Below, in pieces: positions 1-9,608 of a stretch of DNA of 64,000 bases; the first letter of the stretch is position 1, and every line of letters begins with the position of its first letter. Below the pieces are notes generated by a model that was not told the DNA's origin, did not search any database, and worked only from the letters and a program-made list of their open reading frames with translations. Origin of the DNA: Geminicoccus roseus DSM 18922 (GTDB taxonomy: Bacteria; Pseudomonadota; Alphaproteobacteria; Geminicoccales; Geminicoccaceae); assembly GCF_000427665.1 (NCBI RefSeq), contig NZ_KE386572.1, forward strand, positions 1,281,117-1,345,116. The letters are read 5' to 3'. The translations under genes were made by a program, and so were the position numbers.

Positions 1-491
1 CTCACCGGCCCTGGCAGGCCGCCTGGGTCATGAGGATCTCCCAGCTCCCTGAGCGCGCCGTGGCCGCCCCGCAAACCTGACAATGCGAGCAGATCTACAA
101 GCTCGCCTCCCGGCAGGCTTTCACGAGGGTGATGCTTGCACGCCCGCACCACGTCGCCTTTGGCAGCAGTGAGAATTTACAAGGAATTTTCCGGATATAC
201 AAAAACTAATCGTCTCATAGACTTATGCCGAGGCGTCACCCCGAAGATGCAATGAAATATCCACGCAAATTTATTAACATATTTTCATATTCGATATGGT
301 GAACACCGCGGCTATTCCCGTGCGGCACTCGACAACATAGCTTTATTATCACGTATCCGGAAATAGGATCTCGTCTCGAGACGATCCGGGGGTTGTGAGC
401 ACACGCGACAAAATTACTGGGAGGCATGCAAGATCTAACGCCACCACCTCTTAAATACGTTGAATGGCGTGCGACGGCTCGGGAAAGAAAG
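1..491. other. Upstream region without a recognised gene
   Basis: I see no convincing coding sequence here. Roughly 240-365 is markedly AT-richer than the rest of the window and probably holds the promoter of the exported protein that begins at 492. The first 200 bases are GC-rich with only short interrupted frames, and may be the tail of something outside the window. Confidence 0.5.
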
Positions 492-1934
492 ATGAAGAAA
501 GCCACCGTTCTTTCTGCGACTCTGCTGCTGGTAGTTTCCATTGCTTCTGTCACGACACAGAAGCGAGTACGCGCCGATGAGAATGGGTTGGACATGCGCC
601 TGCTGGACCGTGTCCTTCTGCACCGGACCCCTCACCGCGGCATGGACTATGTTCCAGTCGCCCACGCCGGCTCGTCTGCGAGCGGCAAGTCTTCGCTCAA
701 AGTGGATATAATCCGGAAGATCGAGCTGGATGGAAATGCACTCGACAACAACTACTCAAGCGTGCTGCCACTGGACTTTAATGGCAACGGCACCTCGGAA
801 TTCCTGCACTGGAACGGAAACCGCATCATGCGGCTCTATGGGAATCAGGGGAACAAGATCTGGCAGATCATCAACAGTTCTGGCCGCAGGATAACCACCG
901 GAGCCTACACTCATCGCGACGCTGCCGTGATCATGGACCTGAACGGCGATAACAAGGACGATGTCCTGCACTGCTGGCAGTCCGGATCGACCAAGCTGGT
1001 GGTGCAGCGCAATGGAGCGACGGGCAAAGAAATCCGGCGGATCAGCCTGCCCGACCAAAGTGTCTCGTCTTCCAGTCATTGCCTGATCGCAGCCTATCGG
1101 AAGCAGTCGGATAAAAAACCAATCATCTTGGTGTCTCAACAGCAGCCGGGCGGCAGCGGGAAGTGCAACAACAAGAACTATATCGACAACTGGGTCCGGG
1201 TGGTTGCCTATGACACCAACCTCAAACAGCTCTGGCACGCCGATACCTGCCATGCAGGCCATCACACCGCAGGTGTGGACGCCAACAACGACGGCTACCA
1301 GGAGTACTTCTTTGCCGGCAAGTATGCCCTCGACTTCAATGGCAAGATCCGCTGCACCCTGAAGGGCTGGTCCGCTGGCGATCATGTCGATGCCATCCGG
1401 GTGGCCAAGCTCGATCCTGCATCGTCCCGGCTTGTGGCGGTGGCCATCGGTGCTAGCGGCGGCGGTGCGTTCGATGCCAGCAACTGCAACTGGCTCTGGG
1501 GCTTCTCCAAGACGATCCCGAACCCTCAGGAGCTGTCCATAGCCCAACTGGAGCCCGCACCTAAGCCGCTGTCCGTGACAGTAACTCAGCGAGGATCGAA
1601 CACGACGGAAACGCATGTTCTCGATGCGAACGGCAAGCTCGTGCGCAAGATCCAGGCCCGGGTCGTCCCCATGCAGAACGCCGAGTTGGACGGCGACACG
1701 CGTACCGACGAGATCGTCTCCATGTTCGGCCAGGTGTTCAACGGCAACGGAGACAAGCTTCTTTCCACCGACTGGTACTGGAACCTCAAGGGATCCAAGG
1801 TCGAACACGTCGTCGGGCAAACCGAGTACGACCAGTGGGCCGCCTTTCCGCTGATGTTTGACGTGGACAACGACGGCAAAGACGAACTTGTCACCTGGGG
1901 ACAGAGCCTGATCGTCGTGGGCCGGCCACGTTGA
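492..1934 (+). CDS. Exported FG-GAP/VCBS-type repeat protein
   Basis: This is a 480-residue exported protein of unknown role. The start at 492 is chosen over an in-frame ATG at 426 because it gives a classic signal peptide: MKK, then a hydrophobic stretch to about residue 20, then a likely cleavage near VRADE. The body carries five aspartate-rich loops near residues 95 (DFNGNGTSE), 149 (DLNGDNKDD), 263 (DANNDGYQE), 400 (DGDTRTDE) and 457 (DVDNDGKDE). This is the calcium-binding pattern of FG-GAP/VCBS beta-propeller blades, so an extracellular propeller is likely. Several cysteines in the middle could form disulphides. It is a single gene with decayed transposon DNA downstream. Ligand and partner are unknown. 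Confidence 0.8.
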   Translation: MKKATVLSATLLLVVSIASVTTQKRVRADENGLDMRLLDRVLLHRTPHRGMDYVPVAHAGSSASGKSSLKVDIIRKIELDGNALDNNYSSVLPLDFNGNGTSEFLHWNGNRIMRLYGNQGNKIWQIINSSGRRITTGAYTHRDAAVIMDLNGDNKDDVLHCWQSGSTKLVVQRNGATGKEIRRISLPDQSVSSSSHCLIAAYRKQSDKKPIILVSQQQPGGSGKCNNKNYIDNWVRVVAYDTNLKQLWHADTCHAGHHTAGVDANNDGYQEYFFAGKYALDFNGKIRCTLKGWSAGDHVDAIRVAKLDPASSRLVAVAIGASGGGAFDASNCNWLWGFSKTIPNPQELSIAQLEPAPKPLSVTVTQRGSNTTETHVLDANGKLVRKIQARVVPMQNAELDGDTRTDEIVSMFGQVFNGNGDKLLSTDWYWNLKGSKVEHVVGQTEYDQWAAFPLMFDVDNDGKDELVTWGQSLIVVGRPR

Positions 1935-2082
1935 GATGGCCTCATAAGACTGCCGCGAAAGCCTCGCTTCGGCACGGATGAGTTGGGTATTAGGCGCGGC
2001 CGCAATGCCGGGCACGGCTGTCCGCCTGCACAGGTGGACCGGCGAGGCCAAGTTGGTCGCCATTGTGCGTTCTGACGCCCAT

Positions 2083-3037
2083 TCAGCCGGTGAGCTGACC
2101 GGCTCTTGGTGGGTTCATGGCCATGCAGAGCAGCCACAGCTGGCAGCGGTTGCGGATCATCCCGCGGTAGCGGACCCGGCGGTAGAGGTAGCGTCGCTTC
2201 ATGGTGCCGAAGACCTTCTCGATCTGGCCGCGCAGCGGCGTGATCGCGACGTTCATCCATTGGTGCAATTCGGCTGGCGCTTGCCTGCCTGCCGGCGGTG
2301 CATGATCCGGTCGACGATGCCGATGGCGGCCAAGGCCTCTCGCCGCGTCATCGATTCATCGGCCTTGTCGGCCAGCACCGCCGCCTCGTCGCCGCAGATA
2401 AGGGCATCGGCGGCAGTGCTCTCGCCGATGTTGGCGCTGGTCAGGATCGCCTTGCGGATCAGGTCGGTGCCTTGATCCACGGCCAGATGTGCCTTGTAGC
2501 CGAATAAGCTGCGTTGTCCTCGGCGGGTGAAGCCGGTGGCAGGGTCCCGCTCCGACACCTCACCCTCGCGCATGGGCGGTCGCTTCACGTCGGCTTCCAC
2601 CAAGGTCGCATCGATCATGGTGCCCGCCTTGATGAAGAGGCCACCCTGTTCCAACCGCCGGTTCAAGGCGTCGAAGACCATCTCCGCCAAACCTGCCTCG
2701 GCCAATTCGATCCGAAAGCACGACAAGGTGGTTGCGTCCGGCATCGCATCCTACAGACCCAGGCCACAGAACCGCCGGAAGCTCAGCCGATCGACCAGGG
2801 CTTCTTCGAGATCACGATCCGAAAGAGGGTACCACTGTTGGAGGAGCAAGGCCTTGAGCTAAATCAGCGGTGGATAAGCGGGCCGCCCCGTCGGTGCTCT
2901 GCACGTCGATCCCAAAATCGCCTCGATCGGCTGCCAGTCGACCTGCTCCCTGATCCGCTTCAGACGTTGGTTGCTGCCAAAGGCTGCCGGCAAAAGCGCC
3001 TCACCAGGCTCACCTGACCCGCCGCCTTGTGCACCAT
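2083..3037 (-). pseudogene. IS5-family transposase, degraded
   Basis: The minus strand encodes nearly all of an IS5-type DDE transposase, in pieces. Reading from 3037 there is an MVHKAAGQ-type N-terminus, a frameshift near 3000, and a domain with the motifs LLLQQWY and LSDRDLEEAL. Two in-frame TAG codons follow (near 2865 and 2752). A clean block with DATLVEADV and the YKAHLAVDQ segment spans 2744-2253. Another frameshift precedes the C-terminal segment (GQIEKVFGTMKRRY) ending at 2083. Two stops and two frameshifts make it inactive. I could not define terminal repeats. It abuts the TPR remnant at 3086, so it probably inserted into or beside that gene before both decayed. Confidence 0.8.
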
Positions 3038-3085
3038 CGGCCGCTCCGCGCTCTGATCACAGCAGCAGGGCCAATGCCAGGGTTT

Positions 3086-3498
3086 CGCGGCAGTCTCCTT
3101 GTGGCGGTAATCTGTCACAAGCTAGGACGCGATGATGAGGCGCGCGAAGCCTATCGTGCCAGCCTGGAACGGGCGCAGCGGGTCCTGGAACAGTACCGGA
3201 TAACGCGACGGCGGCATACAGCGCAGCAACGTCCAGCGCCGCTTTGGGAGACGCCGAGCGCGCGCGGTATTGGGCGGCGCGTGCGCTCGCGATCGAGCCG
3301 GACGATTTGCACACGCAGTACAACGTCGCCTGCGTACATTCATTGCTTGGCAATGCCGATGAAGCGCTAGCACTGCTTGAGCAAGTCATTCCGCGTGCCA
3401 GCAACGATCGGAAGGCATGGATGGCACAGGATCCCGACCTCGATCCGCTACGTGACCATCCGAGGTTCAAGCTACTGCTGAGGTCGATGCAGAAATGA
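3086..3498 (+). pseudogene. TPR-protein C-terminal remnant (cyclase/TPR type)
   Basis: This is the 3' end of a tetratricopeptide protein. One frame reads a TPR helix pair (LGRDDEAREAYRASLERA) and stops matching near 3196. A one-base shift restores PDNATAAYSAATSSAALGD, which joins the frame from 3244 to 3498 (TQYNVACVHSLLGNADEALALL). The ending, with DLDPLRDHPRF, is typical of the C-terminus of adenylate-cyclase or transcriptional-regulator TPR proteins. The N-terminal catalytic or DNA-binding part is missing, with a decayed IS5 transposase in its place. No product is expected. Confidence 0.7.
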
Positions 3499-3544
3499 AT
3501 TATTATGGCCTGCTCAACCAATACACGCCAACATATAAAAAAAT

Positions 3545-3832
3545 TTGCTCTCCAGCCATACCTATCTTGGCAAGCCGGACTTTGATGATTCCGACCGGAC
3601 GCTGGCGAGCATCGGCTACGAGTTCCAGCACCGGTTCAACGATCACTGGAACTTCCGCCAGAACGTTCGCTACCTCCTGTTGGACGGGGACTACCAGAGC
3701 CTCTACTTCAGTTTGCTGAACGCCTCCAACCCGTCGCTCGCCAATTGCGGCTCGTCCTGGAACAACGAGAACCTGAACACCTTCAATCTCGACAATCAGG
3801 TGGAGACTGCTTTTGTCACCGGGCCACTCTCA
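3545..3832 (+). pseudogene. TonB-dependent siderophore receptor fragment
   Basis: About 96 codons match the middle of a TonB-dependent ferrisiderophore receptor: beta-strands such as TLASIGYEFQHRF, WNFRQNVRYL and NTFNLDNQVE. Plug domain, TonB box and C-terminal strands are absent. After 3832 the frame continues as unrelated, arginine-rich translation. It is an internal fragment with no signal peptide, so it is a dead remnant and not a small gene. Confidence 0.65.
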
Positions 3833-4004
3833 TGCAGCCCCACCGGACCATCATGCATGTGCAGGCACAGCATCCGCCTGGCCCCGCCACCGCGGCATAG
3901 ATCGTCCGGCCGCGGCTGGTCCCGCCGGTCTTGGCGATTTCGGGCTGCCCCACCTCAGGCGAGATTTACGTCATCATGGTGGGGAAGCCCGGCCTGGGCC
4001 GACC

Positions 4005-4994
4005 TCAGAAGAACATCCCGTTTAGCCGCTCGAACACCCAAAAGGCTGAGATGGTCCCGATGCCGTAGGCCGCTGCGGCGGGCGCGGACTTCGGCAAGGG
4101 AGTCAGCCGGCGCAAGGCGGCGAGGGTGATAAGGATTAGAGTGATGAAGGCGATCTGACCCAGTTCCACGCCGATGTTGAAGAACAGGAGCGCAAGCGGG
4201 ATGTCGCGCTGCGGCAGGCCGATCTCGCTCAGCGCCCCGGCGAAGCCCAGCCCGTGCAGCAGGCCGAAGGCGAAGGCGACGACCCAGGGCCAGCGGGTGG
4301 CGAGGCTGGCGCGACCCCGGCGCAGGTGGATGGCCTCGGCGGCGACCAGCAGGATGCTGAGCGCGATCAGCGTCTCGACCGGGGGCGGCGGCAGGGTGAC
4401 ATAGCCGAGGGTAGCCAGGGCAAGCGTGATCGAGTGAGCGACGGTGAAGGCGGCCACGGTCTTGAGCAGCATCGGCCAGCCGCGCACGACCAGCATCAGC
4501 GCGGCGACAAAGGCCAGGTGATCGACGCCTTCGAGGATGTGCTGCATCCCCAGCCATGAATAGGTCCGGACCACGGCCCAGGCGGAGGGTGCCTCGGGAA
4601 TCGTCACGGCGCTGTCGCGCGGCCGCAGCAGAAAACTGTGATGCGTGCCGTCCCGCAGCTCGACATTGACCAGCGTGTCGATCGTTGTTCGGTCGAGATT
4701 GTCGATGCGCAATGTGGTGCCGGGCAGCTCCGTGTCGCCCGCAAGGCTGTAACGGAAGATGACGAAGCCATCGACGATGGTCTCGCCTGGCCGCTGGGTC
4801 AGGGTGAAGCCCGGATCGAAGGCCGGACGGATGTCCTGCACCAGGCCGCCGCGGGTCGGCACCTTCCACAGCATCTCGTAGCGCTGCGACGCGACCTCGT
4901 CGATCTGCAGGAAGGCAGGGCGGATTTCATGTCCCGCCGCCAGGGCTGGCGTGAGCAAGCAGAAGGCAAGGGCAAGAATCAGGCGCAGGATCAT
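4005..4994 (-). CDS. HupE/UreJ-family membrane protein
   Basis: This 329-residue protein has a signal-like N-terminus cleaved near AAGHE, a periplasmic beta-rich domain over about residues 22-150, and then six or so hydrophobic segments. The membrane part begins with the family signature HILEGVDHLAF, continues with AAFTVAHSITL and contains FGLLHGLGFAGAL. These histidines and acidic residues are what is known of HupE/UreJ proteins, which are linked to nickel or cobalt, and in some bacteria copper, uptake. It overlaps the upstream isomerase gene by four bases and is the last gene of a three-gene operon starting at 7689. The metal, if any, cannot be told from sequence. Confidence 0.85.
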   Translation of the reverse strand: MILRLILALAFCLLTPALAAGHEIRPAFLQIDEVASQRYEMLWKVPTRGGLVQDIRPAFDPGFTLTQRPGETIVDGFVIFRYSLAGDTELPGTTLRIDNLDRTTIDTLVNVELRDGTHHSFLLRPRDSAVTIPEAPSAWAVVRTYSWLGMQHILEGVDHLAFVAALMLVVRGWPMLLKTVAAFTVAHSITLALATLGYVTLPPPPVETLIALSILLVAAEAIHLRRGRASLATRWPWVVAFAFGLLHGLGFAGALSEIGLPQRDIPLALLFFNIGVELGQIAFITLILITLAALRRLTPLPKSAPAAAAYGIGTISAFWVFERLNGMFF

Positions 4995-5860
4995 CGCCCG
5001 ACATACTCCTGTCGCACCGCCTCGGGTACCGCCCCGGCCTCGATCCGAACCTCGTAGCGGCCCAGCAATTCGCGGAACACGCGTTCCTGCGCGTCGAGCA
5101 CGGTGTAATACTCGTACTGCCGGGCGACGACGTCGCGGATCTCCTCGAAGGGCACGAGCCGTTCCGGCTGGCGCTCGGTAACCTGCACAAGGTGCAGGCC
5201 GAGCCCCGAGCGGACTGGCCCCGACCAGCTTCCCACGGGCAGTTCGGAGAGCGACGCCGCGAAACCGCCGCCAAAGGCGTTTTCCACGTCTTGCGCCGGG
5301 ATCAGGTCCCAGTCCAGCGGCACGGACAGCTTGTTCCGCCGGCCCTCGGGCACAGCGCCGCCCTCACGCAAAGATGCAAGCGTAGCCTCCAGCGCCGCGT
5401 CGTCGGCCTCGGCCGGCAGGTACAGCACCTGGCGGAAGGCGAAGGACTGCGGCAGGGTGAACAGGTCTGGTCGCGTGGCGTGGAAGGCTCGCAACTGGTC
5501 CGCCGTCGGCGGCTGCATCAATGTGCCGAGATCGCTGGCAACCGCTTCCATCTTCTGGGCAAGGCGCGTGCGGATGATCTGGTCGTCGTGGTCGAGTCCC
5601 ATGCGCAGCGCCTCGCGGTAGAACACCTCCTGCCGCAGGTGGCGGTCGACGATCGCCGCCATGTCCTGCGGCGAGGGCTTGCGCTTCCACTGCGCCGTCC
5701 AGAGCGTTTCCAGGTAGTCGAGCTGCGCCTGGTCGAGGAGGATGACCTCGTCGCCCGGCCCCTCCGCCTGCTGCGGGGCCACCCACGACCACGCGGCAAA
5801 CAGCAGCCCGCCCAGCGCCACGAAATGGACAAGCGGCTCCCTCGCGATCTGTCTCAGCAT
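4991..5860 (-). CDS. Parvulin-type peptidyl-prolyl isomerase, membrane-anchored
   Basis: The product has 289 residues. An N-terminal hydrophobic segment (about residues 10-28) anchors it to the inner membrane facing the periplasm. A SurA-like helical region follows. The parvulin domain spans about 140-250, with the LPVGSWSGPVRSGLGLHLVQV block that marks PpiC/PpiD-type domains. It likely helps fold or assemble an exported partner. Its start lies 9 bases after the stop of the DUF3604 gene and its end overlaps hupE, so a dedicated chaperone role for one of these neighbours is a fair inference. Confidence 0.85.
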   Translation of the reverse strand: MLRQIAREPLVHFVALGGLLFAAWSWVAPQQAEGPGDEVILLDQAQLDYLETLWTAQWKRKPSPQDMAAIVDRHLRQEVFYREALRMGLDHDDQIIRTRLAQKMEAVASDLGTLMQPPTADQLRAFHATRPDLFTLPQSFAFRQVLYLPAEADDAALEATLASLREGGAVPEGRRNKLSVPLDWDLIPAQDVENAFGGGFAASLSELPVGSWSGPVRSGLGLHLVQVTERQPERLVPFEEIRDVVARQYEYYTVLDAQERVFRELLGRYEVRIEAGAVPEAVRQEYVGR

Positions 5861-5868
5861 TGCGGGCC

Positions 5869-7689
5869 TCAGTTCACCTCGTGCCAGATCGGCGAGGCCC
5901 AGGCCCGTTCGACGATCTCGCGCTTCACGTCCTCGGCGTAACTGACCCCTTCGCGCAGTTCGTCGTATAGCGTCTAGCGCGCGGTCGGCAGCTGCAGCAC
6001 GCGGGCGTAGTAGTAGGCCTCCTGCTGCGGATCCCAGTTGGGATCGGTCCAGACCGTCATCAGTTCCGGATCGCCCTTCTCGGTGTTGAACTCGCCCGTT
6101 GCCATGTCGATCGGCGCGTCGATCGACGTCACGCTGCCATCCGCCTGCAGCCGGTCGCCCGAAGCAGCGACGTTGTAAACCGTGTCCTTCATTTCGCCGT
6201 CTTCGTACCAGCCCTTGATGATCTGGATCCGGTCGAGGTTGGGGCCGATCGGGTCCTTCATCGCCCAGACGAGGAACTGCGGAGCCTCGACGCCGGCATA
6301 GTCGCCACCCATGGGCACGCCCTTTGCGTAGCCGTCGGTGACCATCGCGTCATAGCTGTCGTAGCTTTCGGCGAAGCCCTGCCCGGCGAAGACGCGCACC
6401 TTCATGCGCGGGCCGCTGGTGGCGAAGGTCTCCTTGGCCAGCATCGCGTCCCAGATGGCGCTGCGGGTGTTGGACTCCGCCCAGACGGCGGTCAGCGCGC
6501 CGGGGTTCGAATCCGAGATCAGCATCTCGCCCTCGAGCACCGATTGCGCGCGCACCTCTGCCGTCCGGTCGGCGAGCCCGTGGCTGCCCACCGTGTAGTT
6601 GTCCTCTTCAACATTGCTGGGGGTGCCATTATGGCTGTCGGTGCCGCCGACGAAGCCGTACTTGAACGGGTTCACGCCGATATCGGCGTTGTATTTGATG
6701 CCGCGCCCCAGTCCGTAGCGGACGAAGTTTTCCTTGATGAACCCCCGGCCGCTGAACCGCTGGATCGAAACCGCGTTCTCGAAATCGGCGAACTCATCAT
6801 TGGGCCAAAAGTTCGGCACCACCTCGGAATTGCCCTTCACCTGCATCATCTCGACCAGCGGCTCCATGCTGGCGCTGACGGTGGCATAATCAACGCCTAT
6901 CGGCACGCCCGAAAGCGTCGCCTCGGCAAAGTGCAGCCCCTTGGATTCGTTCGAGTTGTGCGGAATGGCGAAGACCCGCTTGCCGTCATCGCGCTGCGCC
7001 TGCATCCAGGCCCAGAGTTCCTCGGGATCGTCGCCCTCATTCGCCGAGAAGGGCAGATCGGGCACATTGGCATCACGGAAGAAGACGTTCCGGTGCTGGT
7101 TCGAGCCGCCGGGCGCGGAGGTCCATTCATAGGCATGGATCGTGGTGAAGGTGCCAGGTTGGTAATGCGTTTCAGTCGCCTCGAAGTTCTTCTGCCAGGT
7201 CGTCTTGATCGCCTCCGTACCCTGGAAGAATGCCGGGTGCGGGTCACCGCCGCCGGCCAGCGGGACCAGCACGTACTGGTTGTAGAGACGAAGCGCCGTC
7301 TCCAGGTCCGGCGCTTCGCGGAAGGCCACAGCGACCTCGTTGTCATAGCCCGGCGCGCCCTCGTTCATCAGGCTGTAGGCCTCGCCCATGAACTCCGCAT
7401 GGTCGGTCACCGCAACCCAGTCGAGCGGACGCTTGATCTTGTGCAGGCTGCCGTTGACCATCATCTCCTCGCCCTTGGCGAAGCGGTAGGCATCGTCCGG
7501 GGTCAGGCGGTTGCCGGCGATGAACGCGTCCATCGACACGCCCGTATGGACGTGCTACTCGCCGAAATAGGCCTCTTTCAGCGGATGGACCGGCGCGTCG
7601 GCTTCCGAGGTCTGGGCCAAGGCACCGGGAGCTACCGCGGTCGCAGCAAGACTGATGCAGAGAATGCTGGGGGAAGTCAGTCGTTGCAT
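5869..7689 (-). pseudogene. DUF3604 exported protein gene with two in-frame amber codons
   Basis: The frame from 7689 to 5869 encodes about 605 residues of a DUF3604 (PHP-like) protein with a signal peptide (MQRLTSPS start, cleavage near GALAQ). Two TAG codons interrupt it. The first is near 7557, inside YFGE-stop-HVHTG, where the family usually has Gln (CAG to TAG). The second is near 5973, inside PTAR-stop-TLYDE, where the family has Trp (TGG to TAG). Everything else is preserved, including the HVHTG metal-site motif, GGTDSHNG and the YYARV ending. An internal restart near 7539 would lose the signal peptide and the histidine motif. Either the gene died very recently, these are sequence errors, or the stops are read through. 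It heads the operon with the isomerase and HupE genes. Confidence 0.75.
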
Positions 7690-8201
7690 GATCAAATGCC
7701 CTCGTTCGGCTCCGGAAGCTCATAGCGCCTGTTCTGCAGCATAGCACACTTCATTCTGGCCGGTAGAGTAGCCTCGCCCGAACGATATGGTAGAATTGTC
7801 AGTAGATAGTTAACTCGAAAAACATCGGCCTGCGGGCGTCTTACAAGCAGAAGCTCTGCAGTCGCGGATGGCTGCTTTGCCAACCTGAAACCTTCCAGTA
7901 GGCGATCCTAGACAACTGCCCGCCGATGGACCTGACGCTCCTGGAGCAGATCCGGCAGTGCATGATGCTAACTTCAAGGTCATGGTGCCCTGGGGAAGAT
8001 CTAGCGGCAGTTCGGCCGGGAAGGCATCATAAGGGCCGGTGGAACGGTTGAACGCCGGATGCGGCAGTGGTGTCTACATGGCGTCGTCCGCAGCAACGGC
8101 GCGTTCTACTAGGGTGTACCTTAGCAAGACGATCAGCCGAGACACCCTCCTCTGTCTCACATGGGTGTTCCTGATCTTCCAAGATAGCCGACGCGAAAGG
8201 T
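7690..8201. other. Intergenic region upstream of the DUF3604 operon
   Basis: No supported gene lies here. The part near 7690-7830 should hold the promoter of the leftward DUF3604 operon. The rest has only short shadow frames and ends at the CTAG target site of the IS5-family element. Confidence 0.5.
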
Positions 8202-8205
8202 CTAG
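8202..8205. repeat. Target-site duplication CTAG (left)
   Basis: Four-base direct repeat flanking the IS5-family element; the other copy is at 9068-9071. Its TAG also supplies the stop codon of the transposase. Confidence 0.75.
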
Positions 8206-9029
8206 AGCGTGTTATGGACCAAGTCGAACAGCGCGACTGTCTTGCTGAGCATGAGGGTGACGAAGGCGACGAAATGCAGTCCAGCCAGGGTCTGGGGCAG
8301 ACGCTCGTAATCACGGGCAAGGCGGCGGAAGCGGGCGGCCCAGGCGAAGGAGCGTTCAACCACCCATCGTCGCGGCAGCAGCACGAAGCCGCGCTTGGCC
8401 TCGGGCAAGTGCACGATCTCCAGCACGATGCCGTGCTCTTGGGCAGCTTGGGCCGGCTCGGCGCCGGTGTAGCCCTGGTCGACGTAAACAAGTTCGACGT
8501 TCTGGCCGGCAGCCTCCTGCACCGCCTGGGCAAGGTGAGCCACTTGCGCCCGGTCCCCGTCCGTGGCGGAGGTGACGTGCAGCGCCAGGAGGTGCCCCAG
8601 CGTGTCCACCGCCACATGTACCTTGAAGCCCTTGCGCCGCTTGGCTCCATCATAGCCCGCCCGTGCCCCGCTCTCCGGAGTACTCTGAAGCGTGCGTGCG
8701 TCCAGAACCACCGCGCTCGGCTCGGGGGCACGCCCCTGCGCCAAGCGCAGCACGACGCGCAGATCGTGCACCATGACCTCGAACACGCCCGCCATCATCC
8801 AACGCCGGGCCTGGTCGTAGACCGCATGCCGGGGCGGAAAGTCGCCGGGCAGCATGCGCCAGGGAGCACCCGCTCGCATCAGCCAGCGCAGGGCGTCGAA
8901 CACGGCCCGAAGGTCGTGCCGACGCTGCCCGGCCTCCTCCGGCAGAAGCGTGAGGTAGGGCGCAACGAACGCCCACTCCTCCTGACTGCAGTCAGTAGGG
9001 TACCGGCAGGCGCGAGGAGCATCCGTCAT
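8202..9029 (-). CDS. IS5-family transposase
   Basis: This 275-residue DDE transposase has the N-terminal DUF4096-like block ([22 protein letters not shown]) and a catalytic core with [20 protein letters not shown] and the C-terminal [11 protein letters not shown], giving the D-D-E residues. The length is normal for single-ORF IS5 relatives. Its last sense codons (HNTL) run through the left inverted repeat, and the stop codon TAG lies in the duplicated target CTAG. The element therefore does not encode its own stop. The gene looks functional. Confidence 0.9.
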   Translation of the reverse strand: MTDAPRACRYPTDCSQEEWAFVAPYLTLLPEEAGQRRHDLRAVFDALRWLMRAGAPWRMLPGDFPPRHAVYDQARRWMMAGVFEVMVHDLRVVLRLAQGRAPEPSAVVLDARTLQSTPESGARAGYDGAKRRKGFKVHVAVDTLGHLLALHVTSATDGDRAQVAHLAQAVQEAAGQNVELVYVDQGYTGAEPAQAAQEHGIVLEIVHLPEAKRGFVLLPRRWVVERSFAWAARFRRLARDYERLPQTLAGLHFVAFVTLMLSKTVALFDLVHNTL

Positions 9030-9067
9030 ACCCCCAATCTGGTCATCTACTCAGTCCGGAACATCCT
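8206..9067 (-). mobile_element. Intact IS5-family insertion sequence, 862 bp
   Basis: The ends form imperfect inverted repeats. The left end reads AGCGTGTTATGGAC (8206-8219) and the right end, on the other strand, AGGATGTTCCGGAC (9054-9067), matching at 10 of 14 positions. Both ends are flanked by a direct CTAG (8202-8205 and 9068-9071), fitting the 4-bp YTAR target preference known for part of the IS5 family. One long transposase gene fills the element. It appears complete and fairly recent. Confidence 0.85.
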
Positions 9068-9071
9068 CTAG
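9068..9071. repeat. Target-site duplication CTAG (right)
   Basis: Second copy of the direct repeat that brackets the IS5-family element at 8206-9067. Confidence 0.75.
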
Positions 9072-9099
9072 AGGCTATCGAGATAAGGCTTCTTCCCCT

Positions 9100-9192
9100 A
9101 TGGCCAGCTACGGCTATGCCCAAGTCAGCACGCTGGACCAGGATCTGACCCTGCAACAGACCATACTGCGAGCGTCCGGCTGCAGAGTGATC
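9100..9192 (+). pseudogene. Serine recombinase (resolvase) N-terminal fragment
   Basis: About 31 codons read MASYGYAQVSTLDQDLTLQQ and onward, the start of a Tn3-resolvase/invertase-type serine recombinase including the nucleophile serine of the V-S-T motif. The match stops abruptly near 9192, where a different gene fragment begins. The catalytic core and HTH are missing, so this is a remnant left at a recombination junction 30 bp from the IS5-family element. Confidence 0.7.
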
Positions 9193-9193
9193 T

Positions 9194-9604
9194 GCGCCGG
9201 CGCTGCGCGACCTCCTGGACGCACAAGCCTCGGTGGCAGAGATCCCCGCCCACGCGAAACGGACGCAGATGGTCCTGTTCAGCGTCGGCATGCTCGGCGC
9301 CGATGCGCCACCCCTGACACCCGGCCTTCTGACCGACGCGGAACAGGCTTCGCTCGGCGCCGCGGGTGCCGTCGGCGACCTCCTCGGCCATCTTATGAAG
9401 TCGGACGGTCGCCTGCTCGAACATCCGGTCAACCGCCGGGTGGTCGGCGTAGCACCGGACCGGCTGGCGGTGGCGCCCACCCGCATCCTGGCATTGCGCG
9501 GGCCGGAAAAGGGGGAGATCATGCGCGCCGTGCTGGCCGCCGGCTACGCCAACCTGCTGATCACCGACCAGCAGGCAGCACAGTCACTATGCGCCGCTCC
9601 CTGA
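9194..9604 (+). pseudogene. SorC-type sugar-binding regulator, C-terminal fragment
   Basis: About 136 codons resemble the effector-binding domain of SorC-family (DeoR-like) sugar-responsive repressors. The blocks are AGAVGDLLGHLM, DGRLLEHPVNRRVVGV, and a GGPEK-like block (here RGPEKGEI) followed by AAGYANLLITD. The HTH and the first half of the ligand domain are missing. The frame is open back to the resolvase fragment, which suggests a fusion junction near 9193. It ends 4 bases before the converging CitE-like gene. With no HTH and no start it is probably not functional. Confidence 0.6.
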
Positions 9605-9608
9605 TCGA

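Noticed and set aside
236-665. Minus-strand frames overlapping the start of the VCBS-type gene
   Set aside because: They run antisense over an AT-rich promoter region and a signal peptide, with no domain and no ribosome site.
5971-7560. Genome-wide reassignment of TAG to an amino acid
   Set aside because: Clear genes in the window end in TAG at the expected place (CaiB at 11290, ion channel at 31049, TPS exoprotein at 35248, IS5 transposase at 8202), so amber is a working stop codon here.
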